From contig JALIHJ010000047.1 in the NCBI GenBank assembly GCA_022984795.1, forward strand, positions 1-64,000: a stretch of DNA of 64,000 nt, in the 5' to 3' direction. Source of the stretch: Fabrea salina (lineage: Eukaryota; Ciliophora; Heterotrichea; Heterotrichida; Fabreidae). Position numbers and translations under genes: made by a program. Shown in pieces: positions 27,913 to 38,000 of the stretch; position 1 is the stretch's first letter; every line of letters starts with the position of its first letter. The notes below the pieces were generated by a model. The model worked only from the letters and a program-made list of their open reading frames with translations. It made no database searches and was not told the DNA's origin.

Positions 27913-29145
27913 CTAAAGTTTAAAAGAAGGCTTAAAGGCAGGAATTCCTGAAATGTCCCTACCCGTCACTAGAGAGTTCACGTCGTAAGTCCCTTCGTAT
28001 GTATAAATTGCCTCCATGTCCAAAAGTGCCCTCATAACGTAGTTCTCCACAAGGATTCCGTTGCCTCCTAATAGTTCCCTTCCCAAACTTGCTGCTTCCC
28101 TTCCTACGCGAGTCACCCAAGACTTAACTTCTGCTGCGTGACTTGCAGTAGCTCTGCCTTTTTCGTTCAAAACCAAAAGTCTCCAGCACTTCAAAAAGCT
28201 TGCATTGAAGTTCCCCAGTATCCTCACTAACTTTTCTTGGTTGATTTGGTAGCTGGCTAAAGGAGCTCCGAACTGAACACGGTTTCTTTGGTACTTAACT
28301 GCTGTTTCATAGACCCCTGCAATTATTCCTAAAGCAAGCCAAGGAACAAACATCCTTGAAGACCCCAAAATTTGGTTGACTCCAGACTGGAAGTCAATTG
28401 CTTTTTCTAGTCTGTCACTTTCGCCTACAAACACGTCGTCCAAGGCTATTATTCCGTTCTGCACTGTCCTCAAGGCTAGTTTCCTCTGAATGTCTATCAC
28501 AGAGACTCCTCTTGCTTTGCTGTCCACAATGAACCCTTGTATTTGGTTAGTTTGGGTGTTTTTGGCCCAAATAACCATGATGTCAGAAAAGCTGGCATTT
28601 CCAATCCACTTTTTGGTGCCAGTTAAGAGGTACCCTCCCTTAACAGGAGTGGCTTTGGTTTCTAAGCCCGTAGCGTCTGAACCATAGTCAGGTTCTGTAA
28701 GTCCCCAGCATCCTATCATGTCGAAGTCGCACAGTTTCTTCAGGTACTTGCGTTTTTGGGCTTCGTTAGCAAGAAGTTCGATGGTTTTGATCACTAGTCC
28801 GCACTGAACTATGTAAAAGGTTGACAAGCCAGGGTCGATTCGGGAGAGTTCGTAAAGGGCTATGGCTTTGTCGATTCCAGTCAACTTAGGGCATCCAAAA
28901 CCTCCGCCTTCTATTCCGCAGATCTGGAGTTGTTTCAGGTAGGGAACTATTTCATGGGGGAAAGTGGCTTGTTCCACGTTTTTGGAGATAACTGGTGAAA
29001 CATTCTTTTCTAAGAAGGCTCTCAGTTTCTTCCTCTTCAAGTTACTTTCTGCTGGGAAAAGCTTTTGTAGGTTGAAGAACTTAATTGGGTCGTACAAGTA
29101 TCTAGTCTTCAAGGGCTGCGAACCTTGTGGGGTGTTTGACGTCAT
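27913..29145 (-). CDS. Acyl-CoA dehydrogenase/oxidase, ACX4/glutaryl-CoA dehydrogenase-like
   Basis: 410 aa. Typical acyl-CoA dehydrogenase fold: MIGCWGLTEPDYGSDATG (FAD/substrate segment), GTKKWIGNASFSDIMV, RVQFGAPLASYQINQEKL, and the C-terminal YTYEGTYDVNSLVTGRDI whose Glu is the expected catalytic base. The order and spacing are closest to plant peroxisomal acyl-CoA oxidase 4 and glutaryl-CoA dehydrogenase. The C-terminus is SFKL, not a canonical PTS1, and the N-terminus (MTSNTPQGSQPLKTRYLY) is not a strong presequence, so the compartment is uncertain. It oxidises an acyl-CoA to the enoyl-CoA. Confidence 0.88.
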   Translation of the reverse strand: MTSNTPQGSQPLKTRYLYDPIKFFNLQKLFPAESNLKRKKLRAFLEKNVSPVISKNVEQATFPHEIVPYLKQLQICGIEGGGFGCPKLTGIDKAIALYELSRIDPGLSTFYIVQCGLVIKTIELLANEAQKRKYLKKLCDFDMIGCWGLTEPDYGSDATGLETKATPVKGGYLLTGTKKWIGNASFSDIMVIWAKNTQTNQIQGFIVDSKARGVSVIDIQRKLALRTVQNGIIALDDVFVGESDRLEKAIDFQSGVNQILGSSRMFVPWLALGIIAGVYETAVKYQRNRVQFGAPLASYQINQEKLVRILGNFNASFLKCWRLLVLNEKGRATASHAAEVKSWVTRVGREAASLGRELLGGNGILVENYVMRALLDMEAIYTYEGTYDVNSLVTGRDISGIPAFKPSFKL

Positions 29146-29156
29146 ATTTAACTAAA

Positions 29157-29789
29157 TTACTTGTAGTGACTGTTGAAAGTAGTAGGAAAAGCTTCGTCAC
29201 TGTTCTCTGTAAAAACTATTTCGCCGTCCATTTCGTTGGTTTTTAGGTTGTCCACTCGTTGTTTCAAACTAGTGTGCTCTTTTTTGAGGCTTTCTAGCAA
29301 AGACCCTATTTCGTCTAGTTCAGAGTTAGTTTTGCTATGGCGCACTGACCTAGTTTCCTTGGGTTTTTGGGAATAGTTTGCTGGTTTGAAGTTTAGGGTC
29401 CTTAGGAGTTCTGTTTGGTCATAACTAGGGTATCCTAGTTTTTCTTTCTTAAGTCTTTGTATTTCTTCAACTATTGCAGTGTACTCTTTTCTGAACCAAA
29501 GTCGTTCACTTTCAATCTCAGAGCGCAGTTTTTCTTTTTCGAGTCCCCAGTTGTTCTGCTTGACTTTGCTTCGGTACACAAGTTCGTTGGTTTCTTGCTG
29601 TTCTGTTTTTATTTCTTGTTTTAAGGCAGAAATCTCTTGTTTAAGTACTCTTTTTTTGCAAAAGAGTTTTTGGATTTGCTCTTCCAAGGACCTTAAAAAA
29701 TATTTAAATTCATAGTTTTTGGACTTGCAAAAATCTTCAAAGTCAACCTCATAGTTTTTCTTGTGGGTCTTCCCTCTTTCGTATTCCAT
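29157..29789 (-). CDS. Coiled-coil protein, unknown
   Basis: 210 aa, charged and mostly helical (residues 20-125 with heptad-like EEQIQKLFCKKRVLKQE, a second coil at 160-190). No membrane segment or signal. Its ATG directly follows the TAA of the next gene upstream on the same strand (TAAATG), so no intergenic DNA exists between them. Possibly cytoskeletal or ciliary by composition only. Confidence 0.65.
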   Translation of the reverse strand: MEYERGKTHKKNYEVDFEDFCKSKNYEFKYFLRSLEEQIQKLFCKKRVLKQEISALKQEIKTEQQETNELVYRSKVKQNNWGLEKEKLRSEIESERLWFRKEYTAIVEEIQRLKKEKLGYPSYDQTELLRTLNFKPANYSQKPKETRSVRHSKTNSELDEIGSLLESLKKEHTSLKQRVDNLKTNEMDGEIVFTENSDEAFPTTFNSHYK

Positions 29790-30449
29790 TTAAAAATTAA
29801 ATATTAACCAAACCAAACCTACACTAAGTTTAAAAGTCCCTGAATTCTCCCTAAGCCTTTCCAACTCCCCCAAAACAAGGAACTCCCACATAAGTTCAGA
29901 CATGCACTCAGGAGCACTTATTATTTCTATGTAGTGACTTTGGAAGTACTCCCAGTAAGCTTTGTCTGCTCCAGATACTCTGTACTCCCTAGTGGCATTC
30001 CATGCCTCCTCACACAAGTTCCAGTAACCTTCAAACGCCGAAGAACTCAGTTCAGGCATGCAGTAGTAGTTCCCGTCCAACCCACACAAACAAGGAGTTG
30101 TCCAGCCTCCTTTAGTCAAACAGTCCTTTTCTGTTTCGCAAACTTTAGGGTAGGTCCCTTCTTGGAGTTCTGAGTCTAGATGTCTTTTTCCGCAGTAAAA
30201 AGAAGCTTCTTCAACTGTAACTGGCTCGTAGTTCTGGCGAGTGCAGTTGAAAGTTTGAGCCAAAGACGGGTTGTTTAGCTGGTGCCATTCTGCAACATCT
30301 TTTAGTTTACAATAGTGGTCTAGTGGACAGCCCTTTGAGTTAGCTAGGATCCGAATCCCATAAGCTTGAGCACATACTGAGTAGTTGAGTGACTTACACT
30401 CCCACTTAGGACAAGAAGCCTGGACTCCTAGGATCAAGAGTAAGATCAT
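29790..30449 (-). CDS. Secreted Cys-rich protein, probably GPI-anchored
   Basis: 219 aa. It begins with a hydrophobic signal (MILLLILGVQASC) and contains about 20 cysteines, many in pairs of loops (CPKWECKSLNYSVCA, CEEAWNATREY), plus N-glycosylation sequons. It ends in a short hydrophobic tail (LSVGLVWLIFNF) after a small-residue NSG site, as in GPI-anchored precursors. No named domain recognised; it looks like a ciliate cell-surface Cys-rich family. Its stop codon abuts the start of the downstream coiled-coil gene. Confidence 0.7.
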   Translation of the reverse strand: MILLLILGVQASCPKWECKSLNYSVCAQAYGIRILANSKGCPLDHYCKLKDVAEWHQLNNPSLAQTFNCTRQNYEPVTVEEASFYCGKRHLDSELQEGTYPKVCETEKDCLTKGGWTTPCLCGLDGNYYCMPELSSSAFEGYWNLCEEAWNATREYRVSGADKAYWEYFQSHYIEIISAPECMSELMWEFLVLGELERLRENSGTFKLSVGLVWLIFNF

Positions 30450-30467
30450 TTATTATAGCAACTTAAA

Positions 30468-31550
30468 TTAACTAAACCCCAGCAGAGCTTCTGGAAGTTC
30501 GATTTGCTTAGCAACACTGTAAAGAGCCCTAGTGATTCTGTCTTGCTTTTTAGTGAAGTTCTGCTCAACAGCTGTTATTGAAGCAAAGAGTTCCCTTCTC
30601 TGGGTGGTGATGAGTTCTTCTATGTACTGAATTTTCTCAGAACTAAAGTTGTTTTTGGGGGTTTCTTTCAGCTGTTCTTCAAAGGAAGAGCACAGATAGT
30701 TCAACTTTTCAAGTTTTTTTTCTAGTTCAGTTTTGGTTTCTAGTAAGCTTTGTTTGAAGTTGTCAGAGACTTCTTTGACCTTCCACTCGAACTCTCTGGT
30801 GTCTACTTCTGGGGGTTTTTCGTTTCTTAAACTTTTGATGTCTCTGAGTATGTCTTTGTTTTCGTCTTTGAGGTTCTGGATTTCTTGTTTGGTTTCTTGG
30901 TGGAACTGCTTAGTTTTGGACTTAAACTTGTCAAGTAAGTGTTTTATGTTTGTGGTTTCTTTCTCAGTTTTAACTACTAAGTCGTTGAGTCTTTCGTTTT
31001 CTTTAGTCAACCAACAAATTTCTTCGGAGTAGTCTTTTTCTTGGTAAGTGATTCCCTGAGAATTTCTGAGTAACTCTATTTCTTCTTTTAAACTTGAGAC
31101 CTCGTTGTTGGTGCTTTCTAGTTTGTTTTTGAGGGTTTGCAGGTGCTGGAAAGCCTGTTTGACGCTTTGGGTGAGTGCAGAGTTCATTTGATGGTGGTTT
31201 TCTTCATATTGGCGGTTCTCTTTAGAGATTTCTTCTATTTTGAAAAACAGTTCGTCCCGGTTGTGTCTGATTTCTTCCCTCATTTCAGCTTTGACTTGTT
31301 CTATTTCGTCCAGAAAGGCATCTGCTAGTTCTGTGAAGGAAGTTTTGAGTGCGTGCACTTGGCCTTGGAGTATGTGGTAGTGTTGCTTTTCGATTTTGCC
31401 CAGACTTTCTGTGGCGTAAGACTCAACTTCTACGTTCTTTTTGAGGTCTGAAAGTGCTTGGGACAGGCCCTGCACTCTGTCTCGCATGTTAGGTGGGTCC
31501 CGGGCTTTTGCCTTGAAGGACTTAGTGGGCTGCAGGTACTGCTTCCACAT
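30468..31550 (-). CDS. Long coiled-coil protein, unknown
   Basis: 360 aa, almost all helical from residue 25 to 345 with frequent Lys/Glu heptads (FTELADAFLDEIEQVKAEM, LRNEKPPEVDTREFEWK). No signal, membrane segment or globular domain seen. The C-terminus ends in a hydrophobic short tail (LPEALLGFS). Only 14 bp separate its start from the divergent small gene at 31565. Probable structural or basal-body-type protein by composition only. Confidence 0.65.
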   Translation of the reverse strand: MWKQYLQPTKSFKAKARDPPNMRDRVQGLSQALSDLKKNVEVESYATESLGKIEKQHYHILQGQVHALKTSFTELADAFLDEIEQVKAEMREEIRHNRDELFFKIEEISKENRQYEENHHQMNSALTQSVKQAFQHLQTLKNKLESTNNEVSSLKEEIELLRNSQGITYQEKDYSEEICWLTKENERLNDLVVKTEKETTNIKHLLDKFKSKTKQFHQETKQEIQNLKDENKDILRDIKSLRNEKPPEVDTREFEWKVKEVSDNFKQSLLETKTELEKKLEKLNYLCSSFEEQLKETPKNNFSSEKIQYIEELITTQRRELFASITAVEQNFTKKQDRITRALYSVAKQIELPEALLGFS

Positions 31551-31564
31551 TTGTTCTAGTAATA

Positions 31565-31840
31565 ATGGGTTGTTGCCAAGACACTTGCAAGTCCAACGAC
31601 GAACTATTTACTCATATAAAAGACTATGTGCCAACATCCCCTCTCCAAGAGTCTCCTAAATTCAAAGAACTAGAACCCAGTCCAGACTCTTTTTCACACT
31701 CTCCAAAAGAAACACCTAAATTCGGCAAGCAGTTTGTATTTGAAACGCCCCCTTCCGTTAAACAGAATAGCTATAAAAACAAAGCACCCGTAACAAAAGT
31801 ACTTTCTTACGAGAGTCCTCTCAAACCCTCTATTTCTTAG
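31565..31840 (+). CDS. Small acylated protein MGCC-, unknown
   Basis: 91 aa from an ATG preceded by AGTAATA. It starts MGCCQDTCKSNDE, a classic N-myristoylation site (Gly2) with adjacent cysteines suitable for palmitoylation. The rest is Ser/Pro/Lys-rich and disordered with repeated SPK/TPKF motifs (LQESPKFKELEPSPDSF, KETPKFGKQFVFETPP), likely proline-directed phosphosites. It is probably a membrane-tethered small regulator; no family recognised. It shares a 14-bp divergent gap with the coiled-coil gene. Confidence 0.65.
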   Translation: MGCCQDTCKSNDELFTHIKDYVPTSPLQESPKFKELEPSPDSFSHSPKETPKFGKQFVFETPPSVKQNSYKNKAPVTKVLSYESPLKPSIS

Positions 31841-31888
31841 TTAGCCTAACTGTAATTAATTGCTTTGTGAGTTGCTATGCGTTTGTAA

Positions 31889-32092
31889 ATGGGAGCTTGC
31901 TGTAGTGCGTTCTGCCAGTGTTTGGCATACTGTTGCAGAAAAACCTACACTTGTTGTGTTTACACAAAAAACAAAGTCAAGCAGTGCTGTGCTTGTTGGT
32001 GGTATCCTCTCAAAGAAAGGTGCTGTGGCTGCTGTGACCGCTGTGATAAGTACTTGAACCCTTACAAAGACGAATCTTATTCAACTATTTAA
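31889..32092 (+). CDS. Very Cys-rich small acylated protein MGACC-
   Basis: 67 aa with 16 cysteines (24%), in doublets: MGACCSAFCQCLAYCC, TCCVY, QCCACWW, RCCGCCDRCD. Gly2 with Cys4/Cys5 is a myristoyl-palmitoyl signal. The many CC pairs followed by a basic region resemble multiply palmitoylated membrane proteins; a metal-binding or small-RING-like role is possible. It lies 48 bp after the other MGCC gene and 5 bp from the convergent stop of the guanylate cyclase. No family recognised. Confidence 0.65.
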   Translation: MGACCSAFCQCLAYCCRKTYTCCVYTKNKVKQCCACWWYPLKERCCGCCDRCDKYLNPYKDESYSTI

Positions 32093-32097
32093 TATAA

Positions 32098-35000
32098 CTA
32101 ATTCTCTCTCAACAAGTAGGTTCGGAAGGTCCTGTCTCTGTACTTGTCAACTACTTCCTTGTGCTTTGTGAACTTAAACCTTTCAGGGGCACAGTTCTCT
32201 AGAAAGGACTTCGTGACTTCACTTACAGCAATGCTTCCTGGAACTCCGTTGCTTTCAATCTTGTTGGCAATCATAACGTCAGGTCCGTAAATGTCATATC
32301 TGACTATGTTGGTGCCAGTGATTCCCCCAACTACTTCTCCAGTGTGGATTCCAATTCTCATGTTGAGTTGGATTTCATGCTCCTCGTTGACTTCTTTAAT
32401 CATATCAATCATGACCTTTGCGAAGTTAATCATGCTCAAGCACTCTCGGTAGGGATCCCGTGACTCAGGTTTGTCTCCAGTGAACCCCATTGCTACGTAG
32501 CAGTCTCCTATAGTATGGACTTTGTAAACCTTGTGTTCTGCACAGTGCTTGTCGAACCTTTGGAAGAGTTGAGAAAGCATCCCTACAATTTCTTCAGGAA
32601 ACTTATCCGAAGACCAAGCAGTGAATCCCACTATGTCTGCGTAAATAAGTGTGACGTCTGACATGCGGTCAGTAAAGCTGTTTTCTTCCTTAAGGTGTTC
32701 ATACGCATGTGGAGGCATCATCTGGTTAATTAGCTTTTCGACCTTGTTGAGTTCTTTTTTGGCATCCTTAATCAGCACACTGCTGTTCCTTAGTTTTTTT
32801 TCACGCACATAAATAGTAACTAAGAGAACCACTGCAAAAGTAAGTGAAATCAAAATCCCCAAGGCTACTTCTTCACTTTCAAACAAAAAAGCAGCACTTA
32901 GAGTCCAAACTCCACTGCCTATTAGAACAGTTAGCATTATGTGCTTGAAAAACAAGGTACTGCAGTGTGTCAGCAAAACGAAGTAGTAAAGGATTCTTAT
33001 AGTTTCTAGTTCTTGGTTGATCTCTTCCAAAAATAATATTTGAATAGCATGTGTAACAATGCACACCAAGAAACTTAGTTGCAGGGCCCAGGCTAGCCAA
33101 TAAGACCCAAATCTCTTTTTTATAACTAAAATCAAGCAAAGCAACAGCACACTCTCCACTGCATTCAAAATAACTGAAGCTATGGAAAAGTTGTTGTTTT
33201 CACCAACGAATAAGTACCCAATGTGAATTAAAAGTGCTAAGAAGTGACACACTAGCCCTATCCTTAGTCCGTTGACCAGTATGGGGAGTCCGATAACTAC
33301 TGTTCTGTACCTAAAAAGCTTTTCTGTTTGATTTTCTCTGCAAGCAAAAGAGCACAGTTGAATCTCTTCAATCATTTCAGTACTTCTTCTGCGGAGAGGC
33401 TTGTTGGTTCTTTTGTTGTTTTCAACAGAGGACAGTTTCTTGTTGCTACTTGGCTCTTTAAAGGGCTTAAAAGTGAACCTAGGTATAAGGGTGTTCCTTG
33501 TTCCTGGACGCTCGTCAGTTTCGTCTGTCTCTTCGATTTCATTCGAAATCCCTACCAAAAAGGTGTCCATAATTCCTTTGCCCTTAGCTTCAATTTGGTT
33601 GGGCATAAACATGATTCCTTTTTTGTCTCCAATCAAGGCGTAGGTGTTCTGAGAAATCTGAATAGTGTTTTTGGAAGAAATAGTTGAAGCCATTCTGCTA
33701 GCTGTGTTAACTGCGTCGCCTACTAAAGAGAACTGGGGTTTATGGAACCCAACTACTCCTGAAGTCACAGGTCCACTGTTCACTCCTATTTTAACAGTTA
33801 GTGGGTTTCCGTTTTTCAAGTAGATACTGCTTACGCAGTTCACGATAGAAATTGCAAGTTCTACAGTTCTTCTGGCATGGGGAACTGAACTTAAGTAAGA
33901 GTCAAACACAGCGTCGCCGTCCTTAAGTCCTGCACAAGCCATGTACTGGTAACCCACTGTTTCGATTTTAGTGACTCCCATTAAGTCACACAAGTTGTCG
34001 AACTTGGCAAAGACTTCGTCCAGAAACGCAGTGAGTTCTTGGGGAGTATAGTTGTTGATGATCTCTTCGAAGTCGCAAATGTTGCAGAATAGGATACTCA
34101 CAGTGCCTTGATCGTGGGCAATGTACCTAGCTCCTTCTTTGACTTGGTCCTTCACAAAGGAAGGCAGTAGGTACCCTAGTATGCTGCGTGACTTGTCCAT
34201 TTCTATTTTGAGTTTCCTCAAAAGTGAAAACTCTTGCCTCTTTGAGTAGTCAATGCAGTAACAAATCACCAAGCAAGTAGCTACCAAAGAAATGTAAAAC
34301 ACTATATACTCTAGCAACATAAGCAAATAAGAAGGAGTATCTGAGTCTTGGAAGTTTCTAGCCGCACTTAATCCTGCCAAAAAGATTCCAAGGCAGTTGG
34401 AAACCATTAGTTTCATCCACTTAGTTGTGAGTCCTATTGAGTACACTACTGAAAATAAGGGGTAAAGCAAGAGTCCCAATGAGTGCTCAAATTCTAGAGT
34501 GAGCAGTAATAGAGACAGCTGGGAAATAATCACTCCTGAAAACACATAAGTTTGGTAAAACTTAGCGTAGTGGGTTTTGAACCAAGTAAGTGCAAAAAGC
34601 AGCAAAAAGAACAAGGAGTTTATTAAAAAGATCAAATGGGGTGCTGAAACAACTTGGAACTGAATCAAAAGAACCACTGAGCCCACAATAAAGCTTCCAA
34701 TCATTACTAAGCCAAACAGTCTGTAGATGTTTTTGTACTCAGTAAGTTTGTATTTCAAGTACTCAGTTTCTTGGGTCTCAGATAGGTACTCCAAGGAAAT
34801 GTGGTTGATTTTAAAGTTGCTTTGGTTTACTTTTTGCTTCCAGTGAGCTGTGTCCTTGTAAACCTTTTCTAGTTCCTCAGAATACATGTCAATTCTTTTA
34901 GTAACTTCAAAAGTAAACTCTTCGGCTTCTTGGTGCTTTATGTAGTCAATAATACTGGGACTCTGAAATCTGGAGTAAAGTTTGTACAGGTAACTCACTA

Positions 35001-38000
35001 AGAAACAGAGTCCTGACACTCCAAACACAGAAATGATTAAACTGGGTGAGTTGAATAGCATACTTAGGGTGTTTGCACTGCTTGAAGTAAAGCTTTCAAT
35101 AACTAAGTAAAGCACAACTAAAACTAGGGAACCAATGCTTCCACTGTAAACAAGCAAAGTTCTTTTTTGCGTAAAAACACCAAAGGTTAAGATAGTGCTT
35201 AGGATCACAAGCAAGTACACAAAAGCTCCTAAAAGTTGGTCGTTTCCAGTGAAGCCTTTTGAGTTAAGAACTGAGTAAAAAGCACTTATTGAAAAGAAGT
35301 CAATAAAAAACGCTTGAACCGCAGCTATACCCAGCAAAGGCATCATTGCACTCACAGACAAAAGGATTCCGTAAGCTCCTGAAGAGTAAGTTTCTGGGAA
35401 ACTAAGTATTTTTTCCTTAGACAAGTCTTTGTCAAACATCCCAATAGTAACTAGAGACATAAACGTAAAAACCAAGTCGTGCAGAACTAATAAGTTGTAG
35501 TTAAAAACTACAGCCCCTGAAAAGTCCGCAAACAAATTGAAACTAAGCAGTACAAGGGTGAACAAAAAGCTTTTGTAGTAAGACAAAGCCACAAAGTTAG
35601 ACATCCTGACATAACTCCAGTGGCCCTCTGCCAAAATAAGGTCTTTCAGGTCAGAAAACTTCTCAACCACTATGTCTGCAGCGTTCACTGACTGGTCTTC
35701 TTGGTCTGAGTTAACAGCTACTCCAATATGCGCTTCCCTAATCATACCTACGTCACTGCTTGAGTCTCCAATAGCTAGAACCTTAGGCTTGAAGGCAAAG
35801 TTGTGCTTGAGCAACTTAACTACTTTGGTCTTTTGGTCGGGAAACAAAGAATGGAAGCACACTGTATGCGCTGCAAAGAGCAAGTAAACAAAGAGCTTCC
35901 TGGTTTCTTCTGTAGACATAGCTGTTTCTAAGGACTCCCTGTCCACTGACAAAACAAAGTAAACAGAATCTGACACAAACTCTTTGTTGATGTTAATTGA
36001 AGGCCTTACTCCAAAACTTCTTAACTCAGACAACAGTGGATGTATAGGCCTTTTCATCAAAGGTCTCGAACTCCTAAAGTAGTTCACAAAGCTCCCTTTT
36101 TTCATTGAAAGACTTTTTGCCTTAGAAAGACTACTGTTTTGGTTGAAAGAACAGGGTTCACTCCTCACATTCTGGAAACTGTGGTTTCCCAATGAAAAAG
36201 ACTGTCCTTCTTCTGCTGACTCGCTCTTTTCAGTTTCTTCATTCTTTTCGTGGAAAATGTGCATTTCAATGCAGTGCTCCAGCACATTGATACACTCTGA
36301 AACACCTTGAATGTTACTGAGCTTGACTACGTTGTAGTTTTCATCCAAAAGAGTTGACCCAACGCCAGCTGCAAGCACACTGCTTTCTGAGTCTCCACTT
36401 AAAAGCCAAGTTTTGATTCCAGACCTTGAGAGCAAAGAAACTGCTTGTTTGGTATCTTCAGTAATAGTGTCTTCTAAGCCCACTATGCCTAGGTACTCAG
36501 TTTCTTTTTCGAGTTCTTCGAAAAGGGCTTCTACCCTTCCTTCAGAGTTAACAGGCGACAACTTAGCGTTTCTGTAGGCATGGCAAAACTCTTGGGTTTC
36601 CTTTTTAGTCAGAACTTTGTAGCCCAAAAGAATAGGCCTCATTCCAATCAAGTTCTTAGTTAGAGTGTTTTCTTCAATGTTAGCTAGTTTTTCTTTGGGC
36701 AAGTCGTAGATTTCCAGCATAGCTTCTTTGGAGCCTTTCACGTACAGCACAGCAGTTCCGTTTTCTTTTTCCACAACAATTCTGCACTTTTTGATTTCAG
36801 AACTAAAATCGGCAAACCCCAAAATTCTGTATTCACGCTCAGTCCCCAAGTAGTCCAAAAGCATAGTGCTAGAAGACCTGTAAACCATCCTTATTCCTAG
36901 TTCTGCTGCTGCTGCTGCAAGCACTTTGTCGTCAACGTTCTTACCAATGTACTCAGAGCCTTTCGGAAACGCAAAGTTGCACATAGCCATGCACTTTACG
37001 AAGTGAGTTAGTTCACCAGTTTTTATTTCAAACTTCGAGTACTCTAGTTGGCTTCTAAGTGTTAAAAAGGTGTTGGAAACTGAGTAGATTTCGTTCTTCA
37101 AAGGTCTTTGCGTAGAAAGTTGAAAAGCAGGTCCCATGTTGAACCTACTGTTTATGGGAGACACTCTGCTTAGTTCAGAAGCAAATTCACACTCGTCTTT
37201 CCAAAAGACTTGGTCCCCTACTACGCAAACCTGGACGCACAAGTCATTCTTGGTTAAAGTGCCTGTTTTATCAGAAAGTATGTACTCTATTTGCCCTAGG
37301 TCTTCGTTAACTGCTCCAGCTTTTACTTCAATTGAGTCGTAGTTCTTATCGATCCTTTTGCCTTGGAGGAACCTTATAATGTCCATGCCTAAAAACAGCG
37401 AGACTGGAACAATATTCCCTAGAAGTATGGCATTGTTCACAATGGTTTCAGTCTGGTTAACTTCAAAAGCAAACTCAGACTTGTAAAAAGCAAGTAGCAC
37501 AGTTAAAGACAAAAAGACTACCATTAAAAGGGCGAAATAAAGCACCCAGTTGTTGGCTTGCTTGTCAATTTGGGAAACTTTAGGACTTCTGATTTTGTTG
37601 TTAATCCAGGCTTTACTTTCGCTTCCAGCGTAAACCACAACTCCAATGATCCACTTAGTGTTGACTAGCACTGAGCTTCCCATCACAAAGTTATGACTGT
37701 CTACTTGAGTGGCTCTGGGGTTCCTGGCGTCCTTGTATTTTCCCAAAAAGTCCTTGTAGCCTTGTTTAGGACTCACCACTTTCAACTCGGCATTAAGTCT
37801 GCTGAGTCTAGTGTAGATTTGAGACAAATCAAAGCCTTCCAGTAATGCTTGGGTTTCTTTTACTGGTTTTTTCATTTTGAGTTCCCTTTTTCCGAGCACT
37901 TCAAAAGTGTCGATGTAGCACACTTTTTCTTCACTTGTGCAAAGCAGCACTAAGTCCGCAGGCACTTTTTCGTTCTCTTTCACAAGCACGATTTCCCCCA

